The position numbers and the translations under genes are program-made. The notes beneath the pieces were generated by a model. The model ran no database searches, was not told where the DNA came from, and worked only from the letters and a program-made list of their open reading frames with translations. From NCBI GenBank assembly GCA_025786725.1, contig JAHLTZ010000017.1, forward strand, positions 372,001-436,000: a stretch of 64,000 nucleotides of DNA, in the 5' to 3' direction. This document shows, one piece after another, positions 42,899 through 56,184 of this stretch. This stretch comes from Syncephalis fuscata. Its lineage: Eukaryota > Zoopagomycota > Zoopagomycetes > Zoopagales > Piptocephalidaceae. Positions within the stretch are counted from its first letter, which is position 1. Every line of letters begins with the position of its first letter.

Positions 42899-43310
42899 AG
42901 CAATGTCCGTGTATTTGTCTCTAAAATCTTTGTTATTAGTACGCAAACAAAGATGCGTGGGAATTGTAGTAACAATCACTTAAAGATACTAGTTAAATAA
43001 AATAGTGTCGGTGTTTATTGTCTAAAGACTGGGCACTGTATGGTTTAAAACGGACAAGTCACGCGCTTCATTAAATACGCACGCATTGTTTGCGTGTTTG
43101 TACATCTTCATACCGATAATAAATAACAGTGCACGTCATAAGTACGCCCCACTTATTCTACCTTTTGCTCTTCGTTCACTTTCTCGACTTACTGCCTTGT
43201 CTCTACTTTATTCATCAACTACTATTGCTGCTTGTATTTGAGCCGTATCTTTCTTGTTCTGCTGCTTATTGACACCGAATACCACTAGTACCAGCACTAC
43301 TTTGACCAAT
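42899..43310. promoter_or_regulatory. Divergent promoter region (RBM18-like / URC1)
   Basis: Start codons of two genes facing apart are 412 bases away from each other, so a shared bidirectional promoter is likely. No specific binding site can be named with confidence. Confidence 0.5.
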
Positions 43311-43817
43311 ATGACTGACGGACAAGTGAAACCAGCGTCGCTTGATACGCTATCCGAATTGGCAGGAAAGCTACAAGCTGTTCTTAATGATGCCGATGCT
43401 ACTACAAAGCTTTCTTCTGAGGAGATTACCCAATTGCGACAGCAATTAGCCCAACTTACTGGACAAGGTAAGCGTTAAACCGGATAGACATTATCTATAA
43501 CTTACCATATATATATATATTAGATGAGACTGCGGCTACTGCATCCGAATCCACGTCCAGTGCTATTACCACCAACGCCACATGTACTGATGCTCCCATT
43601 GCTAAAGAGCCATTGTATACATCGCGGGTTATTCTTACAAGTAAGTAGAAGCGATAGATGAATGTAATAGCTATATTTACTAATCATTATCGTCTATAGC
43701 CTATCCGGGACAGATGAGCATTAAACCGGTGCCATTTTCATGGGGTGCATCAACACCTGAAGAACGTGGACCTGTTGTAGTGTCACGTCATCCTAACGCC
43801 CTTAAGATTAGGTAGGT

Positions 43818-43863
<46 letters not shown>

Positions 43864-45367
43864 ACAAGGCCTATTGATCAATTTATTAACCAGAAATAAT
43901 ACAAATTGTATCTAGAAACGCCATCGGTTCATATGGTGGCTCTTATTGTGTATATCGTGCCCTTGCCGTGGCTATTGGTGCTCTTGAACCTACTCATTTG
44001 CCCAATCTATTTAACACCGAGCCGTCTGTCAAGATTGGCCCTTATCCACAATGGTCAGATCCTAAAAAGATTGTTTCCATTGATGCCTATGGCCATATCG
44101 TGTCAAGTGCATTTAAGAAAGAAATGATCGATGGCATGGACATTCGTCCAAGCATTGCTATTACCAAGGCACATATGACCCTTGAAGAGATGACAACGGC
44201 CGTACGTGAAGGCCGAGTTAAAGTGGATGGCAATGTAGTGATTAATGAGCGAGGCGATCTTAATGTGGTAAAGGCTGCAGTTGAACCAGTCTGGTATTTG
44301 CCAGGTGTTGCTGAACGATTCGGTATTGAAGAGAATATATTGCGTCGTGCCTTATTGTAAGTAATTGAATATTGATCTATAATGACATGGCTAATACAGT
44401 TATATTTATTTATCTAGTGAAGAGACAGGTGGCATGTACCCCGAGTTAATTACTCGTCCTGATCTTAAAGTCTTTCTACCACCCATTGGTGGTCTAAGTG
44501 TCTATATTTTGGTAATCCAGCTTATTTATCGGATCCAACTAAGGCATTGACCGCACGTGTTCACGATGAGTGCAATGGATCAGATGTATTTGGTAGTGAT
44601 ATCTGTACATGTCGTCCATATCTTATGTACGGTATTGAGGAATGTGTTAAAGAGGCACAACGCGGTGGTGTTGGTCTAATTGTTTATTGTAAGTGGTGTA
44701 AATAGTAATGAATATATAGCATGTTAATTAATAACGATGTATTATTATTATTATTATTATTAGTCCGTAAAGAAGGCCGTGCCTTGGGTGAAGTAACTAA
44801 ATATCTTGTTTATAATGCTCGTAAGTTAATATTTAATTGTTAATAGCCAATTGATTAATTAATTAATTAACCATATTGATTGTTACTATCGACAATAGGT
44901 AAGAGACAGGAAGGCGGTGACACGGCTGCCAACTACTTCTTACGTACGGAGGATATTGCTGGTGTCAAAGATATGCGATTCCAAGCATTGATGCCTGATG
45001 TACTTCACTGGCTAGGTGTTACAAAAATTGATAGATTTATGGTAAATGGCATTGTATTTATACAAGTATATAACTAACATAATTACTATTCTATTTATTC
45101 AGTCCATGTCCAATATGGTAAGTTTACGCATTGTATCTATATGAATACGATAACTTACATTCAGTATAATAGAAATACGAGGCCATTGTTGATGCTGGCA
45201 TAGAAATTAAAGAGCGTTGTGCCATTCCCGATGAGTTGATTCCATCGGATTCGCGTGTTGAAATCGAAGCCAAGATTGCCAGTGGCTACTTCACAGCTGG
45301 TAAAGCCATGACGGAAGATGAACTTACTGCTGTTAAAGGACGTGATTGGGATGATATTACACATTAG
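43311..45367 (+). CDS. URC1: GTP cyclohydrolase II homologue of the URC type (uracil catabolism)
   Basis: The start MTDGQVKPASLDTLSELAG is the first ATG in frame. After a variable N-terminus comes TYPGQMSIKPVPFSWGAST and GPVVVSRHPNALKIRNAIG, which is the long N-terminal extension typical of fungal Urc1 and absent from Rib1. The GTP cyclohydrolase II core follows: ARVHDECNGSDVFGSDICTC with three cysteines at zinc-binding positions, GVGLIVYFRKEGRALGEV and LHWLGVTKIDRFMSMSN. Urc1 is needed for pyrimidine-ring degradation via ribosylated uracil; its exact reaction is not settled. The frame breaks at 44507-44510 (TTTT before GGTAATCC) and one more T restores it. Eight or so introns; one holds a GATA microsatellite and another an ATT run. 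Confidence 0.9.
43817..43863. repeat. GATA tetranucleotide microsatellite in a URC1 intron
   Basis: About eleven uninterrupted GATA-type units fill much of the third intron. The same repeat type occurs in an intron at 24434-24480. Confidence 0.92.
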
Positions 45368-45590
45368 AAACGTTCTCGTAAATGATCTATGATTAATATG
45401 CACCAATAAATTGTGCGTATAGATATGTGTGTGTGGGTATTTGTGAGTGGTATTTGTGAGTTAATAAACTTATGAATAGTATTTGAATAAATTGGTGTTT
45501 GCTTTTATTATTACCAATACAACTGTCCACTCCAATTGATTACGTGTTATTGTCACAAGCTATTATTACTATTCTAACTAACTAGTCTAA

Positions 45591-47275
45591 ATGTCATCAT
45601 TGTCTTCCAAATCCTCGTCTAACTCACTCGACTCTTCTTCCTCAAACGTTATTGAGGATAGTGAGAAGTTAGATAGTAATAATGAGTCAAGAGCACAGCC
45701 TAATTACTCGGTACCGGATAGTGAAGAAAGAGAACGGGAATTAGAAGAATTTCGGCGGCAATGGACGGCCGAAGTAGTTGCTCGACAACGACAACAACAA
45801 CATAAAGGCGATACAAACAATTTAATCAACAAGATTCCAGTAGAGCAAACTACAAGTCACCAAAAACACCAAGTACTACGATAGAAGATACCATTGATGT
45901 GCTAAATCATCTTTCCCTAAAGGATAATAACGATACCAATAGCAGCAGTAGTCAGCCCGAGTTAACGAGCTCACAGCTGAATGACGGAGCAATAGCATCG
46001 TCTCAAGTACCTTTTAAACCAATACCTTTATCGGCACTAGAACACTATAGAAGAGCGACTCAATTTGAAAGTAAAAGTCAACTTGGTGATGGTAAGTAAA
46101 TTATTAAATCAATTTAGATATCTATCAGTGGTATTAGTATTAATCTAAAGTGTAATTAGCATTAACACATTACCAACAAGCATTTCGAATGAATCCCAAT
46201 GTGGATCGTGATTTCCATCGTATTTATCAAGGTAACGATTCTCAGTCTTTACCAACAACGAAGACTAGTTCAGAAGTGGCACAAAAGGTGGAGGGTGAAG
46301 ATGTATTTGTTCGTACAATTCAACTTGAGGATGATTACAAACCACATCGTCGACGGCGTGGCGGTAATGCTGGCAAAGATGCTTATCGATCTACATTAGA
46401 AAAAGATCCATTTCAACAATTGTTACGAGAAACGCGTAAAGTAACAAATGAGCTATTTGATCCACTTGTTGCGTTATTTCGTCTTCCTAAAGAGATTCTT
46501 CTTAGGATTGTTCAATGTCTTGGTTTACTTGAAGTGCGTGCATTAATGCGATTCAGCCAAGTGGCACGCCTACCATTAGTACTTGTGTATGATCCATCAG
46601 TGTGGCGTCTATTATGTGAGCGTAATTACATGGAAACGGGCTCGGAAATAGAACTACGTCAGCTTAGTTTGACGGCTTCAAAGGCTAAATTGCAACAAGA
46701 ACTAGAGGAGGATTATTATAATGATTGGCATTTAATGTATATTGATCGGCCACGTGTCCGTGTAGATGGTGTATATATTTCAACTTGTTTTTATATTCGG
46801 TAAGTATTTAATCAGTTATCATTTATTAACTATGATAATAATAATAACAATAATGCTGATAAATAGGGAAGGGTTATCGGAAAATACGTATTACCAACCA
46901 GTACATCTCGTCACTTATTATCGGTATTTGCGCTTTTTCCGCGATGGCAGCTGTATTGCCCGATTAACCAGTGATGAACCGGCTCAAGTGGTACGTGGAT
47001 TACGACTTGATACTACTAAAGCAATGGATATGGCATTTGGCCATTGGACCCTTAATGAAGATAGTTTACGGATTGAGGTGGCTAGTCGACAACGACCAAC
47101 TATAATCTTCCATATGCAACTCGGTTTGCGTAGTTCATCACGCGGTCGTCATAACAAATTGAACTGGTCAAAATATATTAGCATTGATACAACACGAGAT
47201 AATGAAATTAATGAATATTCACTAAATCAATTTAAAAGCTATTATTTCTCGCGCGTACTAGCATTCCCAAGCTAG
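45591..47275 (+). CDS. HRT3: F-box protein of the FBXO9/Hrt3 type
   Basis: After a Ser-rich start, a TPR-like helix pair appears (LSALEHYRRATQFESKSQLG, then DALTHYQQAFRMNPNVDRDF, allowing for the intron at about 46092-46157). The F-box is FRLPKEILLRIVQCLGLLEV and RALMRFSQVARLPLVLVYDP. The C-terminal FBXO9/Hrt3 domain has RPRVRVDGVYISTCFYIR, HLVTYYRYLRFFRDGSCI and FGHWTLNEDSLRIEV. Such proteins act as substrate receptors of SCF ubiquitin ligases. The N-terminal frame that begins at 45591 ends at 45884, whereas the body is one base back; KSPKTPSTTIED just before the switch belongs to the body frame, so one base is probably missing at about 45800-45850. Confidence 0.85.
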
Positions 47276-47946
47276 CGGTGCAGCTACATTTGTTTGTTTG
47301 TTTGTTATTAATAAATATACTTTATTATAGGAGAATTTAGAAAATACACCGTTTTGAAATTTCACCGTAATAAAGTCCTCTTTTTAAAATTTATTTAATA
47401 AATAAAAATAAATCATTGTTAATTTTATTTATTGAAATACATTGTTTTGAAAATCCACCAAATGTTTACCAAACTATTTAAAGAAGCTATATTTAATAGT
47501 ATTGAAACAGTAGTTGATGTTGAAATAAACGCTTTTATTGAAGAACAGATATAAACTACCAATGAAACAGCTATAAAAAACATATCATTAAGAGTATTTA
47601 ATTGATGATAAACGTTATTACAAAAAACGAAGTGTGGGGTAAACAAAAAAGATTTTATTAGTAAATAAATTTAAAAATTTAAAAAAACGTATTTTCCTAT
47701 TTAAAATAAAAAACAACGTGTTTTTCTAGTTTTTCTTTTATTATATTACCATTGTTAATAAAGTAAAAGCTTATTCAATAAATGAACTGAAGGCCAAATA
47801 AGTACTATTTCAAATAAAAAATTATGAAATAGCTACGAGAATGCAAACTAATTATAGATTGCAACATAGGATATGGCTACAATAATCACAACATAGCCGT
47901 AGATTATGTTGTTTTAATTTTCGTCATTTTGAGTGTATATATTTGC
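47276..47946. repeat. Gene-free region with relics of a second repeat family
   Basis: A motif close to AAATACATTGTTTTGAAAAT plus CCACC occurs at about 47345-47372 and 47429-47460, and again at 55393-55424. After the second and third occurrences similarity continues (GAAGCTATATTTA or AAAGCTATATTTA, then TTGATGTTGAA or TGGATGTTGAA) for about 100 bases. The rest is AT-rich with no gene. The flanks are the 3' ends of the F-box gene and of the glycosyltransferase. Confidence 0.55.
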
Positions 47947-49692
47947 TTAAGCTGCTGAATTGTCCTGTGGAAGGCGTAGATTATGCCAAAAAAGGTTAAT
48001 AATCCACGTCCATACATCAATGTTATTGGTACGCCACCATGACATACGCTGGTCGGCCGTTTCCAAGTATTTTAATGCACCAGGAATGGCTGCCATTTCT
48101 ATCATATCTGCTACATAAGGCAGTCGACGATTATATAGCTTGGCCATCTTTTGAACTCGACGTGTATTCTTATGCAGCTCTTTGCACTTTCGCCGACCAT
48201 TAGCTGTTCAAAAACGAATGCATAGCGTCGGTTCCAACTTGATCCCAAGTTACATGTTTGCCTACTTTCATCAGCTCAACCTTTTTGCATTAATCAATTG
48301 ATCACCAAATATTGGGATTGCTATAATAGGTGTGCCGGCTTCCATGGCTTCATTAACGGATGCGCTGCCACAGTGGGAAATAAAAAGCTTGACCGCAGTG
48401 TGTTTTAGTACTGCTCGTTGTGGCGCTTTACCCAAAACTCGAATAAATGGATGCTTGCTGTTTAGCATATCTTCAATGCGATGCTCATGGCTTGTTGATT
48501 TGCTTAGACCATCTGTATGATTTGTGTATACTACAGGTGGTAAACTTTCTATTTTTGTATTCATTAATCCCCAGTAGCACCATCGATATATCCAGCTTGA
48601 TAAGCAGCGGATAGCGATTGGACCATCACCTCAAATCGAGCAGGTGTAATGATGCCTATGGATCCAAAGCCAATAAAAATAGTACGTTCACGTACATCAA
48701 GAAACTGTTTAAGTTCAGGGTAAGTGGCGTATATTTCTTTGGCAATACCGGACCTATGTAAACGACATTTGGTCGAGTAGGACGTGGTTGCTATTAAATA
48801 AATTAGTTGACATCAATAATAAATAATTACTAGTGACCGAAAGCTTAGTCCTTACATCAAATCCAATAATCAATGGTACAAGAATAAGGCTTTTTTCAAT
48901 GTATGGTGACTCGCCCGAATATGGTTGAACTCCGTGTTCTTCATAGCATTGTGCTGGTACTCGTAAACGGAACGGTATCGGTAAGCTGCAATGATTGGTA
49001 AAGCTACAACATTGTATAACGATTCAAAAATGAAGCAGACTCCAAATTTGCTACGTAGTTTCAAAAAATGAAGGCAAATAAGAGGCATGACTGTGCTCTG
49101 AAAATTATGTTTAGCTACTAATACTCGATTATCTATGGTATCTTACCGTCCCAATCCAAAGTGGCTGCTCGTACGGCACATGGAACATTCAAGGCATGTG
49201 CAGCATCAATGCATGCTTTGGCAAAGTTATCACACATCACCATATCCATTGGCCTTCATTTCCGGATTTACCAGATATAATATTGTGGAAAATATTGTAG
49301 TATTTCTCGTAGTTTTGATAAAGTAGCATATTCAAAGCCATATGACTGCCCATATAATCATTGAACTCTGTCGTTCCATCTCCGCAAGTTGCTCGGCCAT
49401 TGTTTCCTGGCTTATACCTTCTGTAGGACCAATGTTTATGAGATTGATATCTGGCTGTGGCGCGGCCCATTTAAGTTGTTCTTCAAATGTGGCATAATAG
49501 ACATGGTGATCACGACTAATTAATTCTTGTGATATAGCTAGCAAGTAGCTAGCATGTGATCGCGTTCCATATAGCACACCCACAAGTATTCGAAGAGGTT
49601 TGGAGTTTCAAGTTCATTGGAGACAACGATATCTGATGTAACAGACAATAGTATTGCTACAGCAGCAAAACAATATTTAAAGAAAGCTTCAT
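47947..49692 (-). CDS. UDP-glycosyltransferase (GT1, membrane type), frame-broken
   Basis: The likely start at 49692 gives MKLSLNIVLLL, a signal peptide. Then LRILVGVLYGTRSHASYL opens the N-terminal domain, followed by MVMCDNFAKACIDAAHALNV, the phosphate-binding strand TIFIGFGSIGIITPARFE and the donor-binding signature LFISHCGSASVNEAMEAG, APIIAIPIFGDQLINA-like, with the HCG histidine. The end has YNRRLPYVADMIEMA and a hydrophobic WTWIINLFWH anchor. This layout is that of ER-membrane UGTs. The frame changes at least seven times (near 49625, 49350, 49245, 48755, 48575, 48290, 48220 and 48195), mostly as single missing bases. It is either a young pseudogene or an intact gene in low-quality sequence. 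One intron at about 49095-49145 is clear. The acceptor sugar or lipid cannot be told. Confidence 0.78.
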
Positions 49693-51584
49693 AGTTAGCG
49701 AAAAACAAATGGTCAGGGCTTATTGGTTCTGTAAAGTGGCATCTACTAAACATTAGCTATTTTATAGCGGATTTGGCTATAAGCTAAGGCCGTTCGATAA
49801 TTATACATCAAGCTAGATACTACATTTGTTCTAGACCAACGGTTAGAATAAATTAACCGAGCCGATAAGCATGGTTTATTATGTCTGCAGAATTGTCGTC
49901 GTTTTAGTAATACATGCGTTTCATACTCTGCCTGTCATGCGTTGATCGATAATCTGGTTATTAATGCCTTTTTATTAGTATGCGTAAAATGACTAAATTC
50001 TAGAATATTGCAAAATGATACACGATAAACAATTACTAATACCATAACAACACTGATAATATGGTTGGTTATTTTTATTAAATTATTATTCAAATCTGGA
50101 ATCTGATAAAACACAAGACATCGCTAGGTAATTCATTCTAATATGGATGCCAAGCATTTATTTGTACAATTATTGGATATGGAAGCCATCGATTCAATCA
50201 TTTTCTTTATATTTCCTTTACATCCTCATTAATATTATTCATCTTGTTAATGGTCTAGGCTATTATTATCTGACTATTTTTAGTGATTGGTAAAAAATGA
50301 TGGACACGCTGAAACTACAAGCTTGCCTTTTCTTCGCTTAATAGTTTTGCCATGACTTGTTTACTAATATTGTTACAGCCGTGACTTTATGGAATTACTA
50401 TTAATTGCTATGAGTTAACCAATTTATTATTAGTAAACTATACATATATATATATTTAAAACAAGTACAAATGCTTGGAATGTTAGATTTATGTGCACGC
50501 TGACATGTACTAATGTGGTGCATAGCTATTCATAACAACCAGATCAGCATACTTATTATCCAATATCAATAAATTTTTAGCATTGCTCTACTTTTACGCT
50601 TGATATTATTTTGCTATTTAAATGCCGTTTATTATCATATTATTTTTACGAAATATCTAGTGCTGCGTTTATAAGTCTCAGCACTGTTCACATCTTCTAT
50701 AATATAACAAATAACACATTTGAATAATTATTCGATTTGTTTATTGAGTTTAAGATATAACCTTGTTCAAGTTCTTACAGACAACAAATAAAAAGCTATT
50801 AAATATTGAAATCTAATAATAACCAGATTTGACTTATTAATTATAAATAGGTTTAATTTACATCATAGCCCTTGATCTACCGATTTAAATAGCTTAAACT
50901 ACAACATTTACAAATAAAAATAGATTCAGCTACTTAACGCAAGCGCAAAAAAGAAATAAACTAAAGGCCTAGTTGATAAGTAGTATCAAACCATTCTTCC
51001 TATGAATTTAAATGATGCAAATCCTTGTCATACCATGATTACTAATAGCACGACAAATGTTAAATAAACTATTATTTATTTTAAAATAATGCAATGACGT
51101 ATAATAATATTATACAGATACTGCAATAATTATAAATATATAAATGTGTAGAAATATAAGCTATGCTATATTTTATATATTTACAGTATAACAAAAATTG
51201 TGCAGTTTATGATGCTTTTGTGTGGGAATAAACATATAATTTATAGTTACCAAATATGGTTAATACAAGCAAATGAACGTTATTAATGCTGCAACGATAA
51301 AGAATGCTTAAGCATCAACAAGACATAAACTTGTATTGATTGTTAATTGAATGCAAAGCTGCATTATAAATTACTGAATCTTGTCTAGCGCCTTTGCGTC
51401 TCATGATGTTGCTGTATTTCTTTGTTTGGAATGAGTCTTTGAGCTGGTTGGCGGTGTTAGACCGAGCTCGTGTAACTAGCATGTTGCTATATTCGCAGTT
51501 TAATTGGGCTGGCCTTGACTTGTGCTCATAATTTTAATAACTCATTACATTTTACATTCCAAGACTGAAGGCATACTAGACGCA
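49693..51584. other. Long AT-rich intergenic region
   Basis: About 1.9 kb without an ORF of convincing composition on either strand. I see no tandem unit and no splice-linked exons. It includes both the promoter side of the glycosyltransferase and that of the phospholipase C gene. It may hold old repeat relics too diverged to define by eye. Confidence 0.4.
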
Positions 51585-54500
51585 ATGGTTACAATAGCAA
51601 CCAGTGCTACCACTGGTAGCCAAGAAGCTGTAGAAGGAGTTAATATAGCGGTCTCAACTATTGAAAATACTACCGTGGTGACAACAGTTGTAACAACCAA
51701 CCAAGTACAAATGGTCAATGAAGTACCATCTGAACCTCCCAATTCCGCGCCAGCACTTAGTAAAGAAAAGGCAGCAATAGCGGTGACAACAACCAGTGAA
51801 TTTACAACTGCAACTGTTGTAGTAAACAACGAACCAAATAAAACACTTCAACATGCAAACACTATGCCAGCTTTACTGGACCGTAGTCGTTCTACATCCA
51901 GCAATAAAACAAACGACACAGAGGAAAGAGTTGGTTTACCGACTGCAGCAGCAGATGTTCTAAGTGATGAATTGCCAACTAATATGATTACAGGTGTCGA
52001 TATGCTTTTGTTTAAGCCAAGAAAATGCCATTTACGAATGTACCACTTTTACGTGGATCTATCACAGCTGCGTATTATTGGCCGTTCACTAAAAAGTGGC
52101 AAAGAAACACACAGTAGGTCGAATTAGCACAAGCAGCTATATAATTTAACATTTTAGTGGCTATTAGTCGACATTGAAAGTATCAAAGAATACCGTATAG
52201 ACAATGAATTACCACAGGCAATGCGTGATCTACCAGAGATGGATGCGCCGACGCGACTACGTGCCTTTAGCATTGTTTATCTAAAGGGATCACGGTATGA
52301 ATCGTTGCATATTATTCCAACAACCAGTGATGTCCAAGTCGATTGGTTAACTGGATTGCAAATTCTTGCACATCGTTACTGTCATCAACATCATGATGAT
52401 GAAACGACTACACTTAAAGAGCAAGAGAATGTGTGGCTTGGTAGACAATGGAAACTGGCCGATAAAGATAACAACGAGAAGCTATCATTAAGCGAGTTTA
52501 CTCGGATTTGCCAACAAATGAATATGGCATTGTCGCAGAAAGAGCTTAAGCTCCGATTTGTGGTAAGTAAAACACTTAAATTACAAAAGAGACAACAAGG
52601 AATGTTATTAATGCAATTCTACGTATGTTAAATTTAATGTTATACAGGAAGTAGCAGGAAACAAAGAAAATGAAATTGAATATGAAGCATTCATTTCATT
52701 GGTACAATCATTAAAGGTTAGACACGACTTGGTCGATATCTTCTATTTGTATTCGCGTGATTACAATCAAGAAGATGTCACACGACCAGCAAATGAATCG
52801 ATAATATGCGTAGTGAACAATTTAAATCATTTCTCGTACATGTTCAAAAGGCAAGTCAATAGTGCAGTGTGCATCAGCGATTCTAATATAATAATATAGT
52901 TACCATTAGCAAAGCCCGATCTTGATGCCATTGTTGCCAAATATACGACAATAATAATGGCGATGGCATAGTAACATTTGAATCATTTACGCGTTTCTTA
53001 CAAAGTGAAGATAATCCGGTGAATCTAGAAGTTAACAAAGGTATTTGGCAAAACATGAAATTCCCACTTTGCCATTATTTTATTCATTCGTCACATAATA
53101 CGTAAGATTAACTAGTGTAGCAGATAACTACATAACTAATTTGTATTTATATCGTATTTTTGAAACTATTAAAAATGAGATAGATACTTAATTGGTAATC
53201 AATTGACCGGCAAGTCATCGGTAGACGCCTATGTATTTGCATTGGAACATGGATGTCGCTGTGTTGAATGTAAGCTGAGTTATTTATTAGTTTATTTATT
53301 TATTTGCTTACGTCAATATCAATGAAAATGATTGCTTACTAGTGGATTGCTGGGATGGGCCTGATGGTGAACCAATTGTTTATCATGGCTATACTCTGTA
53401 AGTGACAGAATAATACAGAAACTTGCTTTGTACTAATACAGTATATATCTATATTTATACACTACTTTATTCCAGTACGACAAAGATTTCATTCCAGGAG
53501 ATTATTACCGTTATTAAGAAACATGCATTTGATCGATCTCCGTTCCCGTTGATTTTATCGCTCGAAGTGCACTGCAAATTGTTACACAAGAACGTATGGC
53601 GTCCATTCTTACGAGACACTTGGTGATATGCTAGTTACAGAATTTCTTACTCCTAATGAAACGGTGCTACCATCGCCACATGATCTCATGTATCGTATTT
53701 TAATCAAAGTAGGTGTATAGTGATAATATTAAATTGGTCAAAATATTAACTTATTCGGTTTTATAGACCAAGGGATTAGGAGAAGCTGATTCATTTACTC
53801 TGAAGCGTAGTACTACTATTATGGTTACCGAGCCTACACTAGAGGACATTGCAGATCCATTAGGTGGGTTGATGCTACGACTGATTGGCAACTGTTTAAT
53901 GACTTTACATTACTACAGATGAAGAAAAGCTGGAGCAAGTAAAACCTGTAAAGTTTGCCTCTTCACTTGCAGCACTTGCCGTTTATTGTCAAACCAAACA
54001 CTTTGTAAGTTTTGGTCACAGTCAAGGTAAATAATTTATGCTACTAAGCAATGACTTGTTTAGTCTAATAATCGCCCAATTAGCCAACGATGCTATTTAT
54101 GAAATGTGTTCATTTGCCGAGTCTACCAATGTAGCTTTGGCTAAAAAATCACCGGCAGCAGCTATCCGACATAATAAAAAGCACCTATCGCGCATTTACC
54201 CATCAGGTAAACGAATCAACTCAACCAACTATGAACCAGTTGTGCATTGGGGTGTTGGCAGCCAACTTGTAGCACTCAATCTGCAAACCTATGGTAAGTT
54301 AATTAAGTAACAGCAGCGCCACTTTATTGTATTATAACAATGGCTATAGCTGCTACAACAGTTATAATAATATTGGTCAGTTAATTAATTGTTGATTGCT
54401 TATTAGATGCAAGTGTTCAATTAAATCGAGCCATGTTTCGACAAAATGGTCAATGTGGCTATGTACTTAAACCACCCCACCTTTACTTACCATCATCAAT

Positions 54501-55108
54501 AAGTGGACCTAATCTAGGACAGCGTACGTTGCGTGTTAAGGTAAATTTATTCAGCAAACTATTTAGTCGCCTATTGATCATTTATTTATTTATATATCTA
54601 TTATTATTGCTACCATTATTATCAGATTATATCAGGCCAGCAATTGCCAAAACCAAAGAATAGCGAGGGAGGCGATGGGGTTGATCCGTACTGCATTGTT
54701 CAGTTGATTAGCCCAACTGGCACGCAAAAATACTCAACAAACTATGTTTACGATAATGGATTTGATCCCATTTGGAATGAGCAGTTTTCTTTAAAAGTCG
54801 AAAATTTAGAATTGGCATTTCTAAGGTAAGTACGCCTATTCAGGTAACCGGTTACGAGTATAACTTAGGCTACGATGATTAGATTTAGCGTTTGGACGAA
54901 AAAATTAACAAAAGCAAATTTATTTCTCGCTTCATTCTGTGTCGTACTAAGTAATCTCCACTCGGGTGAGTAAATAATTAATAGCAGGATTTTCTTATAA
55001 TTAATTGCAATGGTAATACTAGGCTATAAACATGTGCCATTACGTGATTACAAAGGCAACCCATTATTAGGATCGACATTATTCGTGTACACTGAACTCT
55101 CTAGATGA
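51585..55108 (+). CDS. PLC1: Phosphoinositide-specific phospholipase C (delta-like)
   Basis: The enzyme cleaves PI(4,5)P2 to IP3 and diacylglycerol at membranes. After a disordered Thr/Val-rich leader come a PH-like part ([35 protein letters not shown]) and EF-hands with a good loop, [13 protein letters not shown]. The X domain contains [19 protein letters not shown] and [17 protein letters not shown], giving both catalytic histidines. The Y domain has [19 protein letters not shown] and [19 protein letters not shown]2 domain follows ([44 protein letters not shown]). About 14 introns are used. The frame breaks near 52799-52806, where ESI should continue into [15 protein letters not shown]. The start at 51585 is the first ATG in the open frame. 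Confidence 0.92.
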
Positions 55109-56184
55109 ATAAATATTGCAATTATGATGAGGCCAGACGCGCAAGTTATCATTATTCAATTAGCACGTTTATGTGATACACTCATACACATTTTAATAAG
55201 TAAATAATAAACATTTTCTAAATTAACGTAAAAGTAAATAGTTCAAAGCATAAATGTTATAAACAAAACAATTTACAATTAATTTGATTATTACTAACTT
55301 GAATATCAAAATCAGATAATTTGTTAAATTATTAATTGGATTTTTAATGAGTTAGATTGTGCAAAATCAACGCTATTATTATTTATGTTTTTCTATACAA
55401 AGGTTTTAAAAAATCCACCATAGTATCTACTGAGCTATTAAAAAAGCTATATTTACTATATCAAAAAACTGGATGTTGAATTTGATGAGTTTAAGATTGT
55501 TGGCAATTGTGAATGATGTTGCTCATTCTCAAATGTAAAACCAAAAAATGCACAAGTAAAATCATTAAGTACATATTTAATTATAATATATATTAATAAT
55601 TGTAATAGCTTAATATATGCTATTTTTTTGTTACAAAGCTGGTCTGCTTTTGATTTAATAAAAAAGCGTGACATTGTTACAACAGCAGTAATAAAATGAT
55701 GTAACATTGACCAAGTAACTAAAGGAGAAAAATAGAAATAGTTGCTGTGTCATTTAAATATGCATTAATAAAAGTTAAATAACATAAAATGTGTGGTGAA
55801 AGCAAATTAAGCACAACAAATGCAACAAAGTTTAAATAATATTTCACACATTTATATAATTTAACTATTATATACATTATACAATTGAGCTATTTGACAT
55901 ATTTGTTTGTACTGTCAGTTTGACGCTGATGATTTACTACATAGTGTCACTATAACTACGTTGCATAGTCATAACTGCAGTTGTTATTTTATATAAAATA
56001 AACTAATGTTTATTGTTGATGCTATCTGTGCATCATTAGTTTAATTACTATATGATAAAGTGGGATTAACGCGTATCTAATTAACTAAAAGCATTGCATT
56101 TCCATATTGCTACTTTATTACTTATTTTTATTTGAATTCCATCTTGTCTGAACATTTACTGCTATTTCCAGCTATACTATAGCC
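55109..56184. repeat. Gene-free AT-rich region with a relic repeat at 55391-55610
   Basis: Apart from the segment at 55391-55610, which resembles 47427-47560, nothing coding is seen. The minus ORF at 55456-55707 lies over this repeat and is not convincing as a gene. The last 100 bases are the promoter side of the kinase gene. Confidence 0.5.
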
